Positions 23,025 to 31,548 of a stretch of 45,395 nt of DNA are shown piece after piece. The DNA lies in NCBI GenBank assembly GCA_903848465.1, contig CAINGK010000116.1:1-45395 (forward strand), in the 5' to 3' direction. The position numbers were made by a program, and so were the translations under genes. Each line of letters begins with the position of its first letter. Position 1 is the stretch's first letter. The notes below the pieces were generated by a model. That model searched no databases, was not told the origin of the DNA, and worked only from the letters and a program-made list of their open reading frames with translations. Origin of the DNA: an uncultured Verrucomicrobiota bacterium. GTDB taxonomy: Bacteria; Verrucomicrobiota; Verrucomicrobiia; Verrucomicrobiales; Verrucomicrobiaceae.

Positions 23025-23828
23025 TCAGTGTGCTAGCAACCACTCGGTCGTGCGCGGATTGAAATCGCCGAGGCATTCCCAGTGGAAGGCGTGGCCAGCG
23101 TTGTCGTAAAGGTGTAGATCGGCACCGGGGATGGCGGCGGCGACTTCTTTGCCCATCCACTGCGGTGTGAAGGTGTCGTCTTTGCCACCGATGACGAGCG
23201 TGGGGCACTTCACGTTTTTGAGTTCGTTGAGGGTGTTGTGCGTCATGGCGGCGGCGCTCTGCGCCTCGGTGGCGTGCAGGGGCTGTGGTGCAGGATTGGT
23301 GGCAGCATCTTTGAGGCCCTGCTGCATGTTGTTCCAGCAGTCGTCGTTGTCGAACCAGGGCTTGGTGAAGATGAGCATCTGAATCCACTGCATGAAGTCT
23401 TCGGGGCGCATGTTTGCCTTGGCCTTGATAAGATGCTGCCAGGTATAGAGGCCGAAGCGGTCCTGCCGTGCCCAGGTACACATGAGGATCATGCTTTTCA
23501 CCTTTTCGGAATGCCGTAGGGCGAGCTGCTGGGCAATGACGGAACCGAGCGAGCAGCCGACGACCCGTGCCTGCTTGATGCCGAGCTGGTCCATCAGGCC
23601 GGCGTAATCATCCGCCATCATGGCGGTAGTGTAAGGTCCGGCAGGTTTGTCGGTTTCTCCGACGCCGCGATTATCCCCCAGGATGCAGCGGAAGTGCTTT
23701 TCCCAGGCCTGGGCATGCGCGTCCCAAACGCCGCCAGGGGCGGTGACCCCCATGATGCAGACGAGCGGTTCGCCAGTGCCGCGTTCTTGGTAAAACATCT
23801 TGATTCCGTTGGTTTCGACGTGGGGCAT
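23025..23828 (-). CDS. Alpha/beta-fold hydrolase
   Basis: This 267-residue cytoplasmic protein belongs to the alpha/beta hydrolase superfamily. The nucleophile elbow is GCSLGS with Ser93, the acid is Asp217 or Asp218 in GGKDDTFTP, and His246 sits in NAGHAFHWE. MFYQERGTGEPLVCIMG and GDNRGVGETDKP are typical strands of this fold. The family includes esterases, lactonases and peroxidases, so a specific reaction cannot be given. I start at the ATG at 23828 (MPHVET); the frame stays open upstream into the promoter region of the adaptor gene but is not protein-like there. It is transcribed away from the HlyD-type gene, from which it is divergent by 138 bases. Confidence 0.85.
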   Translation of the reverse strand: MPHVETNGIKMFYQERGTGEPLVCIMGVTAPGGVWDAHAQAWEKHFRCILGDNRGVGETDKPAGPYTTAMMADDYAGLMDQLGIKQARVVGCSLGSVIAQQLALRHSEKVKSMILMCTWARQDRFGLYTWQHLIKAKANMRPEDFMQWIQMLIFTKPWFDNDDCWNNMQQGLKDAATNPAPQPLHATEAQSAAAMTHNTLNELKNVKCPTLVIGGKDDTFTPQWMGKEVAAAIPGADLHLYDNAGHAFHWECLGDFNPRTTEWLLAH

Positions 23829-23966
23829 AGGTGTGAAGTTCTTGGTTGAGTGGTTCGCTGTTCGCAGTTCAGTCTGCGGTCGGCAAATTGTGAACAGAGA
23901 TCGGTGAAAGCAACAAGCAAAAATCACCTGCCGCCACTCGAACTTCGCGCATAGTGGGGGCACCCC

Positions 23967-25241
23967 ATGTCTGATGCTCCAACCGTAAAACCGCAAGCCG
24001 CCGTTCCGCCCTGGGAAACGAAGGTGCCGATCTCCCGCCGCAGCCTGTCGCGCAAGCTGGTGTTCTGGTTCGTCGTAGCGGCACTGGTGCTGGCGATGGT
24101 CTATGCCCTGCAGCCAAGGGCGGTGGAGGTCGAGACCGGAGTGGTCCGCCAGGGGCCGCTGACAGTGTATGTATCTGAGGAAGGCAAGACCCGCATTCGT
24201 AACCGCCACGTCGTCGCTGCCCCGGTAGCGGGCAGCATGCAGCGCGTGATATTGAAGCCCGGAGATGCGGTGAAGGCTGGCGAGACGGTGCTCACCCGGA
24301 TCGAACCTACTCTCTCACCGTTGCTGGATGCACGGGCGCGCACTCAGGCGCAGGCCCATGTCGATGCGGCCATGGCAGCACGCAGCCGGGCCAATGAAAA
24401 TATCGAGATGTCTCGCACGGGTCTGAAGTATGCGAAGGCAAACTGGGAGCGCGTCAAGAACAACACGGACAAAGGCACCATCAGTGATACTGACCGTGAT
24501 ACGTTTGAACGTGAGGCAGAAATGAAAACGCGTGAAGTGCGCTCGGCTGAGTTTGCCCTGCAAGTCGCCGATTTTGAACTGGCTCAGGCCAAAGCGGCGC
24601 TGGAACAGATTGATAAACCGAGCACCGGCGGTGCATTCATTGAAGTGCGTGCTCCGGTCAGCGGCGTCGTGCTGAAGGTGCAGCAGGAGAGTGCGACGAT
24701 CGTGCTTCCAGGTGCGCCGATTTTAGAAATCGGTGATCCCACGGATTTGGAAATTGAGGCGGAAATCCTCTCGCGCGATGCGGTGACGATCAAACCGGGG
24801 GCCTTGGTCACCGTGGAGCAGTGGGGGGGCGATGTGCCAGCGAAGGCCCAGGTTCGCCGCGTGGAACCTGCGGCTTTCACCAAAGTTTCCGCGCTGGGCG
24901 TCGAAGAGCAGCGCGTACTGGTACTGAGTGATTTCACCGAACAGACACCCGCATTGAAGGCGCTGGGAGACCGCTACCGCGTGGAGGTTCGCGTGGCGGT
25001 GTGGCACAGCGATGACACGCTGCTGGTTCCAGCCGGGGCGCTGTTTCGTGAAGGCAGCGAGTGGAAGACGTTCCTCTTTGCCGCTGGCAGTGCCAAGGCG
25101 GTGGTGGTTAAGGCTGGACGCACCGATGGCAAGCTCACGCAGGTCCTGGAAGGTCTCAAGAAGGGGGATGAAGTGCTGATGCATCCGCCAGACACCGTGC
25201 GGGATGGCACGAGTGTGGTGAAGCGTGAGGAGCCGAAATAA
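23967..25241 (+). CDS. Periplasmic adaptor of HlyD/MFP type, orphan
   Basis: This 424-residue protein has one N-terminal membrane helix (about 31-48) and the order of an efflux adaptor: a lipoyl half (TVYVSEEGKTRIRNRHVVAAPVAG), a long alpha-helical hairpin (about 115-215, with many Ala, Glu and Arg), a second lipoyl half and a beta-barrel followed by a membrane-proximal domain. It should link an inner-membrane pump with an outer-membrane channel. No ABC, RND or MFS pump lies next to it, which is unusual; the neighbours on both sides are convergent or divergent single genes. Partner genes must be elsewhere. A terminator follows only for the opposite strand. Confidence 0.85.
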   Translation: MSDAPTVKPQAAVPPWETKVPISRRSLSRKLVFWFVVAALVLAMVYALQPRAVEVETGVVRQGPLTVYVSEEGKTRIRNRHVVAAPVAGSMQRVILKPGDAVKAGETVLTRIEPTLSPLLDARARTQAQAHVDAAMAARSRANENIEMSRTGLKYAKANWERVKNNTDKGTISDTDRDTFEREAEMKTREVRSAEFALQVADFELAQAKAALEQIDKPSTGGAFIEVRAPVSGVVLKVQQESATIVLPGAPILEIGDPTDLEIEAEILSRDAVTIKPGALVTVEQWGGDVPAKAQVRRVEPAAFTKVSALGVEEQRVLVLSDFTEQTPALKALGDRYRVEVRVAVWHSDDTLLVPAGALFREGSEWKTFLFAAGSAKAVVVKAGRTDGKLTQVLEGLKKGDEVLMHPPDTVRDGTSVVKREEPK

Positions 25242-25269
25242 AAAAAGGCGACCTCCTGTGAGGTCGCCT
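25239..25269 (-). terminator. Rho-independent terminator of the Gfo/Idh/MocA gene
   Basis: A perfect 10-base stem (AGGCGACCTC at 25246-25255 with GAGGTCGCCT at 25260-25269) and loop CTGT are followed on the minus strand by a run of seven T formed by the A-run at 25239-25245. It overlaps the stop of the convergent adaptor gene. Confidence 0.9.
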
Positions 25270-25284
25270 CGTGAATAGATCAGG

Positions 25285-26634
25285 CTAAACTTTCCAGTCA
25301 GCGCGGTATTCGCGGGTGAGCCATTTGGCATCGCCACCGCTGGTGTACTCATGCTTCTCGGGGTTCCATTTCATTGCGCCGCCATGGTAGTAGGCCTGGC
25401 TCATAAGGTGGCAGGAAATAGCCGTGCTGGCACCGATGGCGACATCGCAGATGGGCTTCTCTCGGGTCTTGATCGAGTTGAGCCAGTCTTCGTGGTGGTT
25501 CTTCGAATTGTAGAGCTTCAGCTTGGCGTCGGCGAGGTATTCGCGCTCGGTGAGGATCACTTCGCGGTCGAGGGAGGTGCCTTTGTCCGCTTCCTTGTCC
25601 CAGAACTTGTGAATGGTTTTGCCGCCGAGCACGAACTCGAACTTGCCGCGATTGACGTGTACTTCGCCGTTCGCACCAAAGAAGGAGACGCCTTTGCCCT
25701 TGCCGTTGTGATGGAGCGGAATGCCGCTGGCGTAGATGAGCTTTGCACCGTCGCTCGCGTTGGCGTAATTTTCCGGGGCGATGATTTCGACCGGGCCATG
25801 CTCGTCTTCACCAAGACCCCACTGGGCGATGTCGATGTGGTGGGCACCCCAGTCGGTGATCATGCCGCCGCCAAACTCGCGGGTATTGCGCCAGGCGGGG
25901 AAGTGATTGTGAACGCCGCGCGGGCTGAGCACGCTGCTGTAAGGCACCAGCGGGGCCGGGCCGCACCACATGTCCCAGTCGAGGCCGGGTTCCATGGGCT
26001 CTTCAGGGTTGGCGTTGGGCTTCGCTGGGCCGCCGAACTGAGTTTCGACGTGGTCGATCTTGCCGATGATGCCGTTACGGACGAGCTCGCAGGCCACACG
26101 GAATTCTTTGCTGGAACGCTGCTGGGAACCGGTTTGCAGGATGCGCTTGTTGCTGCGTACGGCGTCGATGAGCGTAAGCGCCTCATGGATGTTGTGGGTG
26201 AGCGGCTTTTCACAATAGACATCCTTACCCGCGTTCAGTGCGGCGATGGCGATGAATGCATGCCAGTGGTCAGGCGTGGCGATGACGACGGCGTCGATGT
26301 CCTTGCGCTCCAGCAGCTTGCGGAAGTCGGCATAGGCTTCACAACCTTTGAAGCTGGCATCCTTGTCCTTGCCGTAGCGTTCTTCGACCGTCTTTTTGGC
26401 GAACTCACGGCGGTTGGTATCGACATCGCAGACAGCCACGACCTGGACTTCTTTGCGGCCCAGGAAGCTGCCGAGGTGACCGCTGTTCATTTTACCCACG
26501 CCGATGAAGCCGAGTGTGAGGCGCTCGCTTGGAGCGGTGTCTGCGCTCCAGACGCGTGAGGGGAGAATGAACGGCGCTGCCACCGAGGTGGCAGCGACTT
26601 TAACGAATTGACGGCGTGAGGATGCGGTTTGCAT
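25285..26634 (-). CDS. Gfo/Idh/MocA-family oxidoreductase, Tat-exported
   Basis: This 449-residue protein has a twin-arginine leader (SRRQFVKVAATSVAAPFIL). The NAD(P)-binding motif LGFIGVGKMNSGH is at about 41-53, and the conserved CEKPL follows the first Rossmann half, where Lys and Pro shape the substrate pocket. The C-terminal half has WGAHHIDIAQWG, typical of the exported planctomycete and verrucomicrobial branch. These enzymes act on sugars or inositol and usually depend on tightly held NAD. Start is the ATG at 26634, where the Tat motif begins; 34 codons further upstream are open but lack leader features. It is a single gene with a strong terminator and runs divergent to gmk. Confidence 0.88.
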   Translation of the reverse strand: MQTASSRRQFVKVAATSVAAPFILPSRVWSADTAPSERLTLGFIGVGKMNSGHLGSFLGRKEVQVVAVCDVDTNRREFAKKTVEERYGKDKDASFKGCEAYADFRKLLERKDIDAVVIATPDHWHAFIAIAALNAGKDVYCEKPLTHNIHEALTLIDAVRSNKRILQTGSQQRSSKEFRVACELVRNGIIGKIDHVETQFGGPAKPNANPEEPMEPGLDWDMWCGPAPLVPYSSVLSPRGVHNHFPAWRNTREFGGGMITDWGAHHIDIAQWGLGEDEHGPVEIIAPENYANASDGAKLIYASGIPLHHNGKGKGVSFFGANGEVHVNRGKFEFVLGGKTIHKFWDKEADKGTSLDREVILTEREYLADAKLKLYNSKNHHEDWLNSIKTREKPICDVAIGASTAISCHLMSQAYYHGGAMKWNPEKHEYTSGGDAKWLTREYRADWKV

Positions 26635-26723
26635 GGTTGGTGTTGGGTGGGCTTTAAGGGTGGAACAGTACTGTCGATTTGCCAAGTCTCTTGCACTCGG
26701 TGTTGGCATGCGTATTCGGCAGG

Positions 26724-27326
26724 ATGGAGTTTTCAAAACAGCGCCTGGGCCAGTTGATCATCGTTTCGGGACCGTCGGGCACCGGCAAGACGACGCTGGC
26801 GCGGAAAGTGTGTGATCGCGGCGCGGCAGTCTTCTCGGTCTCCTGCACCACGCGCGCGCCCCGTGCGGGAGAGGTGGACGGGAAGGATTATTTTTTCCTG
26901 ACCGAGGAGGATTTTCTGGCGCGGGTGGAGCGCGGGGAACTGTTTGAATACGCCCGCGTGCATGGTCGGCTCTACGGCACGCTGAAGAGCTACGTCTATG
27001 AGAATCTCAAACGCGGGGTGGATGTGATCATGGACATCGACGTGCAGGGAGCGATGCAGGTGCGTGCCTGCGAGGACGAACTGGTGAAGCGCTGCCTGTT
27101 GGAGATTTTCGTACTGCCACCCAGTCTGGAGGAACTGCGCAACCGCCTCTCCGGCCGTGCCACGGAGGACGCTGCAGCGTTTGAACTGCGCATGCAAAAC
27201 GCGGCGGCGGAGATGGAGCACTGGCGCAAGTATGGCTACGTGCTCGTCAGCGGTGCTCGTGAGGACGATGCGCGGCGGTTTGACGCCATTCTCGAAGCGG
27301 GACGGATGCGGACGAGTTTGTGGTGA
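26724..27326 (+). CDS. gmk: Guanylate kinase
   Basis: This 200-residue enzyme phosphorylates GMP to GDP using ATP and is essential for nucleotide supply. The Walker A motif GPSGTGKTT is at residues 16-24. GMP-binding features follow: SCTTRAPRAGEVDGKDYFFL, then a YGTLKS region and DVQGAMQV. The length is normal for the family. The ATG at 26724 gives the standard N-terminus; an extension to 26679 looks non-coding. It ends exactly one base before the stop of the convergent amidase gene (27327), so no spacer and no obvious terminator separates them. The usual rpoZ neighbour is not present here. Confidence 0.95.
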   Translation: MEFSKQRLGQLIIVSGPSGTGKTTLARKVCDRGAAVFSVSCTTRAPRAGEVDGKDYFFLTEEDFLARVERGELFEYARVHGRLYGTLKSYVYENLKRGVDVIMDIDVQGAMQVRACEDELVKRCLLEIFVLPPSLEELRNRLSGRATEDAAAFELRMQNAAAEMEHWRKYGYVLVSGAREDDARRFDAILEAGRMRTSLW

Positions 27327-28097
27327 TTAGATCGGGCTGTCGGCATCTTTCAGCGCTGGAAACTGCTCACGCCATTGGTGTACAATGGCAGAATCTATCT
27401 TCGCGCTCACGACACGTTCTTGTTCTGCTGCGTCCGCAATCACCAATCCATGAGGATCCACGACGATGCTGCGGCCGGTGTAGGTGAAGTGGGGATCGTT
27501 GCCGCAACGGTTGACTCCAATGACATAGGCTTGGTTTTCGATGGCGCGAGCCTGGAGCAGCGTGATCCAGTGCTGGATGCGTTTCACCGGCCAGGCGGCG
27601 ATGAAGACGAGAACTTCAGCTCCCGCGCGGACGGCACTGCGGGCGAGTTCGGGAAAGCGCAGATCGTAGCAGATGAGCGGGGCGATGTGCAGTCCCTGCC
27701 ATTCAAAAAGACTGACCTCGGTGCCGGCGCGGTGGACTTGGTTTTCACCTCCCATGCTGAAGGGGTAGTTTTTGGTGTAGCGGGTGAGCAGGCTGCCATC
27801 AGGGGCGAGGGCTAGAGCTTGGTTCATACCGCGACCTTCGTCGGCTTGCGTCACCACGCCGCCGATGACGCAGCATTGGTATTGCGCGGCCATTTCACGC
27901 AGGAACTGCTCAGTGGGTCCGTTCTCTGGCTCAGCGGTGACAGCGAGGTTCATGCTGAAGCCAGTGGAAAAGGTCTCCGGCAGGATGATGAGCGATCCTG
28001 GCAACGGATTGGCGTTGGCGATCAATTGGCGCGCCTTGGCGTGATTGGCTGCGCGATCTTCCCAGACGGAGTCGATTTGGACGAGGTGGATGTTCAT
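27327..28097 (-). CDS. Nitrilase-superfamily amidase, omega-amidase (YafV)-like
   Basis: This 256-residue enzyme carries the carbon-nitrogen hydrolase triad Glu41 (ILPETFSTGF), Lys109 (YTKNYPF) and Cys143 (LICYDLRFPE). The YTKNYPF and CYDLRFPE forms match the omega-amidase branch (YafV/NIT2) that hydrolyses alpha-ketoglutaramate and related omega-amides in the methionine-salvage setting. The gene begins in a 4-base ATGA overlap with the MFS transporter gene upstream, so the two are probably translationally coupled and the transporter may supply or remove a related metabolite. It is convergent with gmk with no gap. General nitrilase specificity remains open. Confidence 0.85.
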   Translation of the reverse strand: MNIHLVQIDSVWEDRAANHAKARQLIANANPLPGSLIILPETFSTGFSMNLAVTAEPENGPTEQFLREMAAQYQCCVIGGVVTQADEGRGMNQALALAPDGSLLTRYTKNYPFSMGGENQVHRAGTEVSLFEWQGLHIAPLICYDLRFPELARSAVRAGAEVLVFIAAWPVKRIQHWITLLQARAIENQAYVIGVNRCGNDPHFTYTGRSIVVDPHGLVIADAAEQERVVSAKIDSAIVHQWREQFPALKDADSPI

Positions 28098-29353
28098 AGG
28101 CGTTCTTTGCTGCCACCAGGACGGAGGCGGTCGGTGGATTCAGAATTGCTCCGGGCACGGACGCCGATGAAGCAACTCGCGGAAAGGATGGTGATGCCAC
28201 AGACGATGGCAAAGGTGTCAAATGACATCACTTTGATCATGGCGAAGGCCAGGGAAGGGGCAATGAGGCCGCGCACACCGGTGAGAAAGGTATGCACGCT
28301 CATGTACTCGGCGACGGCGTGTTTGTCGGCGAGCTTGGTGACCCAGAGCGCCCAGGTGACGTTGCCACCCGCATTGGCCATGCCCCACAAGGCCATGCCA
28401 AAGGTCCACCAGAAGAGGCTGTGCCCAAGGAAGAAGCACAGGATGCCAGCGGCAAAGAAGACATTGAGCACTGCGCGCACGGTGAAGAGGTGGAAACGGT
28501 CATACACCAGTCCCCAGGGGTAGGAAAACACCACGCGGGCGAGCACCGGCACCACGCCAGTGATCCAGGCCACATCGAACTCGCTCAGGTTGATGCCGTG
28601 CCTTGGGTTGGCCAAGTATTCGACGAACAGACAGGCTGCTGCGAGATTGCCGATGCCCATCATCATCCAGGAGATGAGCAGCGTGCGAAAATCGCGGTCC
28701 TCCCGCACCCAGCGCATGGAACTCCACAGGCTGGTGCTGGAATTTTCCGGAGCCTCCCACTCCGTAATCGGCAGGCCATAGGTCCAGAAGCCCGAGATGA
28801 AGCCGCTGGCTGCAAAGGACCACAACAACCAAGTGTAGTTCTCAATATTCCAGCCGAGCAGTTTCCCACCCACAAAACCAAAGCACACGGCTGCCGCCGC
28901 CCGTGTGACTCCGGTGACCGCATAAAGCTTCCCGCGTTTGGCCGCAGGGTAGTTGATGCGGTAAATCTGCGTCATCAAAGGGATCTGCATCGTCAGGCAG
29001 AACAGGCCCAGACTCAGACCGCCAATGTAGAGAATCGGGTTGTGTGGAAACGCCGCCGAAACCGCCATGCAGCCACCTCCCAGCAACTGCACCTTCGCCG
29101 CCGTGCGTGCGATGGTGCTTTTCGCCCGCAACAGGAGCGGGACCACGAACAAACTGGCCACCATGCCGCCACTGGTGGCGCTGAGGAAGACGGATTTCGC
29201 CACATCGCTCATGTGAAACACCCGCACGGCAATGAGCATGCCGAAGGTGGCGGTCAGGGTGTCGATGACTCCCGAGGGGATCGAGCGCCACAGCTCATTG
29301 CGCAAGGTTCGGGAGGTAATGGCATCAGCTTCGGTCACGCAGGCTATTCGCAT
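28094..29353 (-). CDS. Major facilitator superfamily transporter
   Basis: This 419-residue protein has about twelve hydrophobic helices in two halves separated by a cytoplasmic loop near residue 200, the layout of MFS carriers. No substrate-specific motif is recognised. The start is uncertain: the ATG at 29353 gives MRIACVTEADAI, while a TTG two codons upstream (29359) is also possible; neither has a strong Shine-Dalgarno. The gene ends in a 4-base overlap with the omega-amidase-like gene, so they form a two-gene operon. A strong hairpin that ends the previous gene lies just upstream, so the operon needs its own promoter. Confidence 0.82.
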   Translation of the reverse strand: MRIACVTEADAITSRTLRNELWRSIPSGVIDTLTATFGMLIAVRVFHMSDVAKSVFLSATSGGMVASLFVVPLLLRAKSTIARTAAKVQLLGGGCMAVSAAFPHNPILYIGGLSLGLFCLTMQIPLMTQIYRINYPAAKRGKLYAVTGVTRAAAAVCFGFVGGKLLGWNIENYTWLLWSFAASGFISGFWTYGLPITEWEAPENSSTSLWSSMRWVREDRDFRTLLISWMMMGIGNLAAACLFVEYLANPRHGINLSEFDVAWITGVVPVLARVVFSYPWGLVYDRFHLFTVRAVLNVFFAAGILCFFLGHSLFWWTFGMALWGMANAGGNVTWALWVTKLADKHAVAEYMSVHTFLTGVRGLIAPSLAFAMIKVMSFDTFAIVCGITILSASCFIGVRARSNSESTDRLRPGGSKERL

Positions 29354-29394
29354 GAACAAAGATGCGCGTCCAGCACGGAGGCTGGACGCGCATC
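29354..29394 (-). terminator. Strong rho-independent terminator of the GYF_2-like gene
   Basis: A perfect 14-base stem (GATGCGCGTCCAGC at 29361-29374 with its complement at 29381-29394) has a 6-base loop. On the minus strand it is followed by TTTGTTC. It is the longest perfect hairpin in the window apart from the element at 2-75, and it directly precedes the MFS start. Confidence 0.85.
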
Positions 29395-29438
29395 AGACTG
29401 GCGTTCGAGCTTGTGAGGCGCTGCGGCCTCAGACCGCA

Positions 29439-29711
29439 TTAAGCGGCTTTCTTGGATTTCTTGGCAGCCGGGGTCTTGGTTTCGGGTGCCTTAGCAGCCG
29501 GAGTCTTGGCAGGAGCCTTTTTGACCAGCTTGGGCTCAGGCATTGGGACGACGGTCAGCCATTCTTGATAATGAACCCAGCTTTCACTGCCTTCGTCACG
29601 AAGGTAATCGGAGTCTGTGAGGATACCGCGTTTCTGGAAATCGAGGATTTCTTTTTTGGCGAAGGGGCCAAATTCAACGAAGGCGCGGCTGAGGTAAACG
29701 AGGTCTTTCAT
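29439..29711 (-). CDS. Small GYF_2-like protein with basic Ala/Lys/Pro tail
   Basis: This 90-residue protein has an N-terminal domain that resembles GYF_2: VYLSRAFVEFGPFAKKEILD, then ILTDSDYLRDEGSESWVHYQEWL. In this fold a GPF-type loop and a W-x-x-x motif shape a pocket for proline-rich peptides. The last 35 residues are a low-complexity tail of Ala, Lys, Pro and Thr (KKAPAKTPAAKAPETK) resembling the tail of histone-H1-like proteins. I start at the ATG 29711 (MKDLVYL); the open frame upstream looks non-coding. A perfect 14-base terminator follows. The assignment of the fold is moderate; binding partner is unknown. Confidence 0.72.
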   Translation of the reverse strand: MKDLVYLSRAFVEFGPFAKKEILDFQKRGILTDSDYLRDEGSESWVHYQEWLTVVPMPEPKLVKKAPAKTPAAKAPETKTPAAKKSKKAA

Positions 29712-29898
29712 GGTATGTTTTATGGGTTTGTAGGTTTTGGGGGACTGGGCCGTAACATCACATGAGCTGTGGAACAAGCAGCAATCTTGCCACAGTTCCA
29801 CAATAAGTGGGTCGGACAGGAAATGGGTATTTTTTGCTATCTTGAAGGCATGTCCGCTTGCGGCACCCGTTCCTGACCTCTAGTTTATATGACAATTA

Positions 29899-30918
29899 AT
29901 GATTATTTGCCTAGAATCGTCCGTCCTTGGCGGGTACCTATCCAATGAAGTGCCCGGCTTGGTTACAGGTGTGTTGCATCTCGCAGGTCAGAATCAGCCT
30001 GTGCGAGTTGAATTGGTGGGTAATTTTCTGCGCGACATCGCCGGCTGCCGTGTGGACATTCACAATCCGCTGCCAAATGCCAATGAAGACCATGTGGATG
30101 CCGTTGCGGCCGCGCAGCATGGGTACAGTGGATTGATGACCGCTTCTTATCGTGTGGCGAAGCTCCCGCGCCGCAAGTCGCAGTCGGGCTCGGTGCCGAC
30201 GCTACCCGAGCCGCCCGGACTGAAAAACCTGCTGTTCTTTGAGTGGTTCAATCAAGACCACCAACGCATTTTGATCCAATCCTGGCATCTACAACTGCGT
30301 GTTTCCTCGCCGCGCTGGCAGTTGACCAAGGATGAGGAGGCCGCCTTGCTGCGGCAGAACCGTGCCCGGCGGAAGCACTTTCTATTGGGTAACAGTCGCA
30401 ATGCCAAGTCCGCCGACGCCTTTCACAGTCCAGGGTTTGACGATCCCTTTCAACCTGCCAAACCGGGCAGCGATCCGTTCGGTGCAAGCAAGCGAGATTC
30501 CACCCATGAACCGCCGCGTAAAACTCCTGCCAGGTCGCGCAGCAATGCCGACTTGGATCCGGTGACGCGTTCAGCCTCGTTGGCGAAGGAACTGCGGCGT
30601 TTTCAAAGCCTGCTCGTCTTCAATGAAGAGGTTCGCACTCGCCCTGCGGTGCTGCGCCTGCTTTCCACCGTAGCGGATCTGGCCGCGCATCTCATTCATG
30701 TGTTGCGTCAGTTTGCCGAGGCAGAGAAAGATCAGTGGCAGTTCCTCGTGGTAGATCTGGAGCAGAGCCTGCCCCTGTTTGCTGCGGCTTTGAATGCCAC
30801 TGACAAGCTGGTGCAGCAGCACCCCCAAGGGGCTGACATGGAGTGGCTGGCAGGCGTGCAGGCCTGCCTGCTCAACATCGAGCTACGCATGCGCGAACTG
30901 CTGGGACTCCTGCGCTGA
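29899..30918 (+). CDS. Uncharacterised protein, paralogue of the gene at 38772
   Basis: This 339-residue protein has no signal peptide, no membrane helix and no known motif. Its N-terminal domain (about 1-150) aligns without gaps at the start with the product of the gene at 38772-39971: by my count 23 of the first 57 residues are identical, including GN..RD.AGC.V....NP, and both later have an F-E-W-F motif (LFFEWF here). The middle (about 150-225) is charged and rich in Arg, Pro and Ser. The C-terminal 115 residues look alpha-helical with many Leu. The paralogue supports the chosen start. The gene stands alone after an AT-rich 190-base gap in which I see no clear promoter. Function unknown. 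Confidence 0.8.
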   Translation: MIICLESSVLGGYLSNEVPGLVTGVLHLAGQNQPVRVELVGNFLRDIAGCRVDIHNPLPNANEDHVDAVAAAQHGYSGLMTASYRVAKLPRRKSQSGSVPTLPEPPGLKNLLFFEWFNQDHQRILIQSWHLQLRVSSPRWQLTKDEEAALLRQNRARRKHFLLGNSRNAKSADAFHSPGFDDPFQPAKPGSDPFGASKRDSTHEPPRKTPARSRSNADLDPVTRSASLAKELRRFQSLLVFNEEVRTRPAVLRLLSTVADLAAHLIHVLRQFAEAEKDQWQFLVVDLEQSLPLFAAALNATDKLVQQHPQGADMEWLAGVQACLLNIELRMRELLGLLR

Positions 30919-30964
30919 GCGTGAGATGGGTTGATCCGCAACCGGCTTGCGTCTAGCATGCCAC

Positions 30965-31537
30965 ATGCGTCTCTCACATTATGCCCTAGCACTAACGCTC
31001 ATTCTGCTCGCCATCACCGGTTATCTGGCGTGGGAAGCGCAGGAGGAGGCCAAAGGTGCACGCAAAGAACTCGAACTCGTGCGCAGGCAGCAGGCCGCCC
31101 ATGAGATGGCCGTGCCGTCGAAGCCTCTTACGGTGGCAGATCTACCGCCTCCGCCGGTAGTGCCGCCCCCCCCCGCGACTCCGCCTTTGGCAGGAAGCAA
31201 CCTGATGCCTGGGGCTCCGAGCACGTTTCAATCTCCATCTCCTGCTGCCGCGCCTTTGACAGATTTGCAAAAGCAGCTCCTCGGCATGCCAGCGTTTGCT
31301 AAGGTGGTGGAGGCCCATATCGACCAGGGCTTTGCGGTAATCAGCGCCGGCAAAGACAAGCAGTTGACCAACGGCATGAAATTCGATGTGCGGCGTGGCA
31401 ACGGGCTGGTAGGCCGTGTGATTGTCGGAGAAACCATTGAAGCTGCGGAAGCCGTCGTGGATATTGACACCACTGCCACACTCCCTGGTGTTCGGATTGA
31501 AGTTGGCGACGAGCTGATTCTGCCGATTCGGAAGTAA
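30965..31537 (+). CDS. Membrane-anchored protein with proline-rich linker
   Basis: This 190-residue protein has one N-terminal helix (about 6-24), a charged possible coiled coil (EAQEEAKGARKELELVRRQ), a proline-rich linker (PPPPVVPPPPA region, about 65-100) and a globular C-terminal domain of about 80 residues (FAVISAGKDKQLTNGMKFDV, then GRVIVGETIEAAEAVV). The domain ends in VEVGD-type turns and is likely beta-rich; it resembles the FlgT- or MreC-like segment seen in envelope proteins only loosely. I start at the ATG 30965 because the leader begins there; a TTG at 30947 is unlikely. It is 47 bases after the unknown-family gene and 11 bases before tlyA, so it may be cotranscribed with tlyA. 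Confidence 0.7.
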   Translation: MRLSHYALALTLILLAITGYLAWEAQEEAKGARKELELVRRQQAAHEMAVPSKPLTVADLPPPPVVPPPPATPPLAGSNLMPGAPSTFQSPSPAAAPLTDLQKQLLGMPAFAKVVEAHIDQGFAVISAGKDKQLTNGMKFDVRRGNGLVGRVIVGETIEAAEAVVDIDTTATLPGVRIEVGDELILPIRK

Positions 31538-31548
31538 CGCTTATTCAA

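Noticed and set aside
25351..26559. 402-codon plus-strand frame opposite the Gfo/Idh/MocA gene
   Set aside because: The minus strand carries a Tat motif, the Rossmann motif and a strong terminator; the plus frame is a shadow.
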